Source of the DNA: Pseudomonadota bacterium | GTDB lineage: Bacteria; SZUA-182; DTGQ01 | NCBI GenBank assembly: GCA_030605265.1 | Contig: JAUWIR010000320.1 | Location: 1-5,684, forward strand | Reading direction: 5' to 3' | Length of the DNA stretch: 5,684 nt | In this document: in pieces, positions 5,650-5,684 of the stretch | Layout of the letters: each line of letters starts with the position of its first letter | Numbering within the stretch: position 1 is the first letter of the stretch | The notes under the pieces: generated by a model | Told to the model about the DNA's origin: nothing | Seen by the model: the letters and a program-made list of their open reading frames with translations, nothing else | Database searches by the model: none | Position numbers and translations under genes: made by a program

Positions 5650-5684
5650 CTAAAATAACCTCCCGCATTAGATTAATATGGACA
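5636..5684 (-). CDS. possible 3' end of an upstream gene overlapping the recombinase start
   Basis: A minus-strand frame is open from the right edge (first whole codon at 5683) and ends at TGA 5638-5636, giving 15 residues ending MREVILDESL. It would overlap the recombinase remnant by 14 nt, as is common in tandem recombinase operons where stop and start overlap. Fifteen codons are too few to establish coding, and no family can be assigned. Confidence 0.25.
   Translation of the reverse strand, partial: VHINLMREVILDESL
5659..5664 (-). promoter_or_regulatory. ribosome binding site of the recombinase remnant
   Basis: GGGAGG on the minus strand, 9 nt before the ATG at 5649. Its quality supports this ATG as the genuine former start of the recombinase gene. 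Confidence 0.7.

Noticed and set aside
5382..5684. purine riboswitch or PurR operator before purC
   Set aside because: No conserved guanine/adenine aptamer core and no matching palindromic operator; the only strong symmetry is the mobile-element-like inverted repeat.
1..5684. CRISPR array, tRNA or rRNA genes
   Set aside because: No regularly spaced direct repeats and no cloverleaf or rRNA-like segment were found in reading both strands.

Overview
The window is mostly bacterial housekeeping DNA of moderately low G+C, and nearly all of it is read from the minus strand. In transcription order (right to left) it holds a broken tyrosine-recombinase gene start, a 140-bp element with terminal inverted repeats, purC, an imperfect palindromic repeat, purF, queE, queC, sppA and a small exported protein of unknown function. 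At the left edge, the 3' end of a plus-strand gene converges on this block. The host cannot be named from this window. PurF keeps all four cysteines of the Bacillus-type [4Fe-4S] enzyme and the recombinase start has a strong Shine-Dalgarno sequence. The purC-purF repeat resembles a dispersed palindrome I recall from many environmental, often anaerobic, bacteria. All this fits a free-living, perhaps anaerobic bacterium, but that is inference.

Right part (about 4530-5684): this is the disturbed region. A tyrosine-recombinase-like reading frame starts with a good ribosome binding site but loses its family resemblance after about 30 codons, where a 24-bp inverted repeat begins. Its mate lies 92 bp further on, so the pair bounds a 140-bp MITE-like segment just upstream of purC. 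PurC and PurF are the SAICAR synthetase and the amidophosphoribosyltransferase of de novo purine synthesis. They are separated by 126 bp, most of it occupied by the palindromic repeat, and purF has no visible Shine-Dalgarno sequence.

Middle part (about 720-3130): queE and queC encode successive steps from 6-carboxytetrahydropterin to preQ0, the precursor of queuosine in tRNA. They are packed with sppA, a lipoprotein-type S49 signal peptide peptidase, at gaps of 4 and 1 nt, so the three are probably cotranscribed and translationally coupled. A short exported protein follows 33 nt after sppA and may belong to the same transcript. Purine and queuosine genes both connect to guanine nucleotide supply, but nothing here shows that the two blocks share regulation.

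Left part (1-236): the C-terminal 77 codons of a plus-strand gene resemble, from memory, the Pepco domain described in NTPase- and peptidase-linked bacterial conflict systems. If so, the most unusual biology lies just left of this window. No complete new system is visible inside the window.
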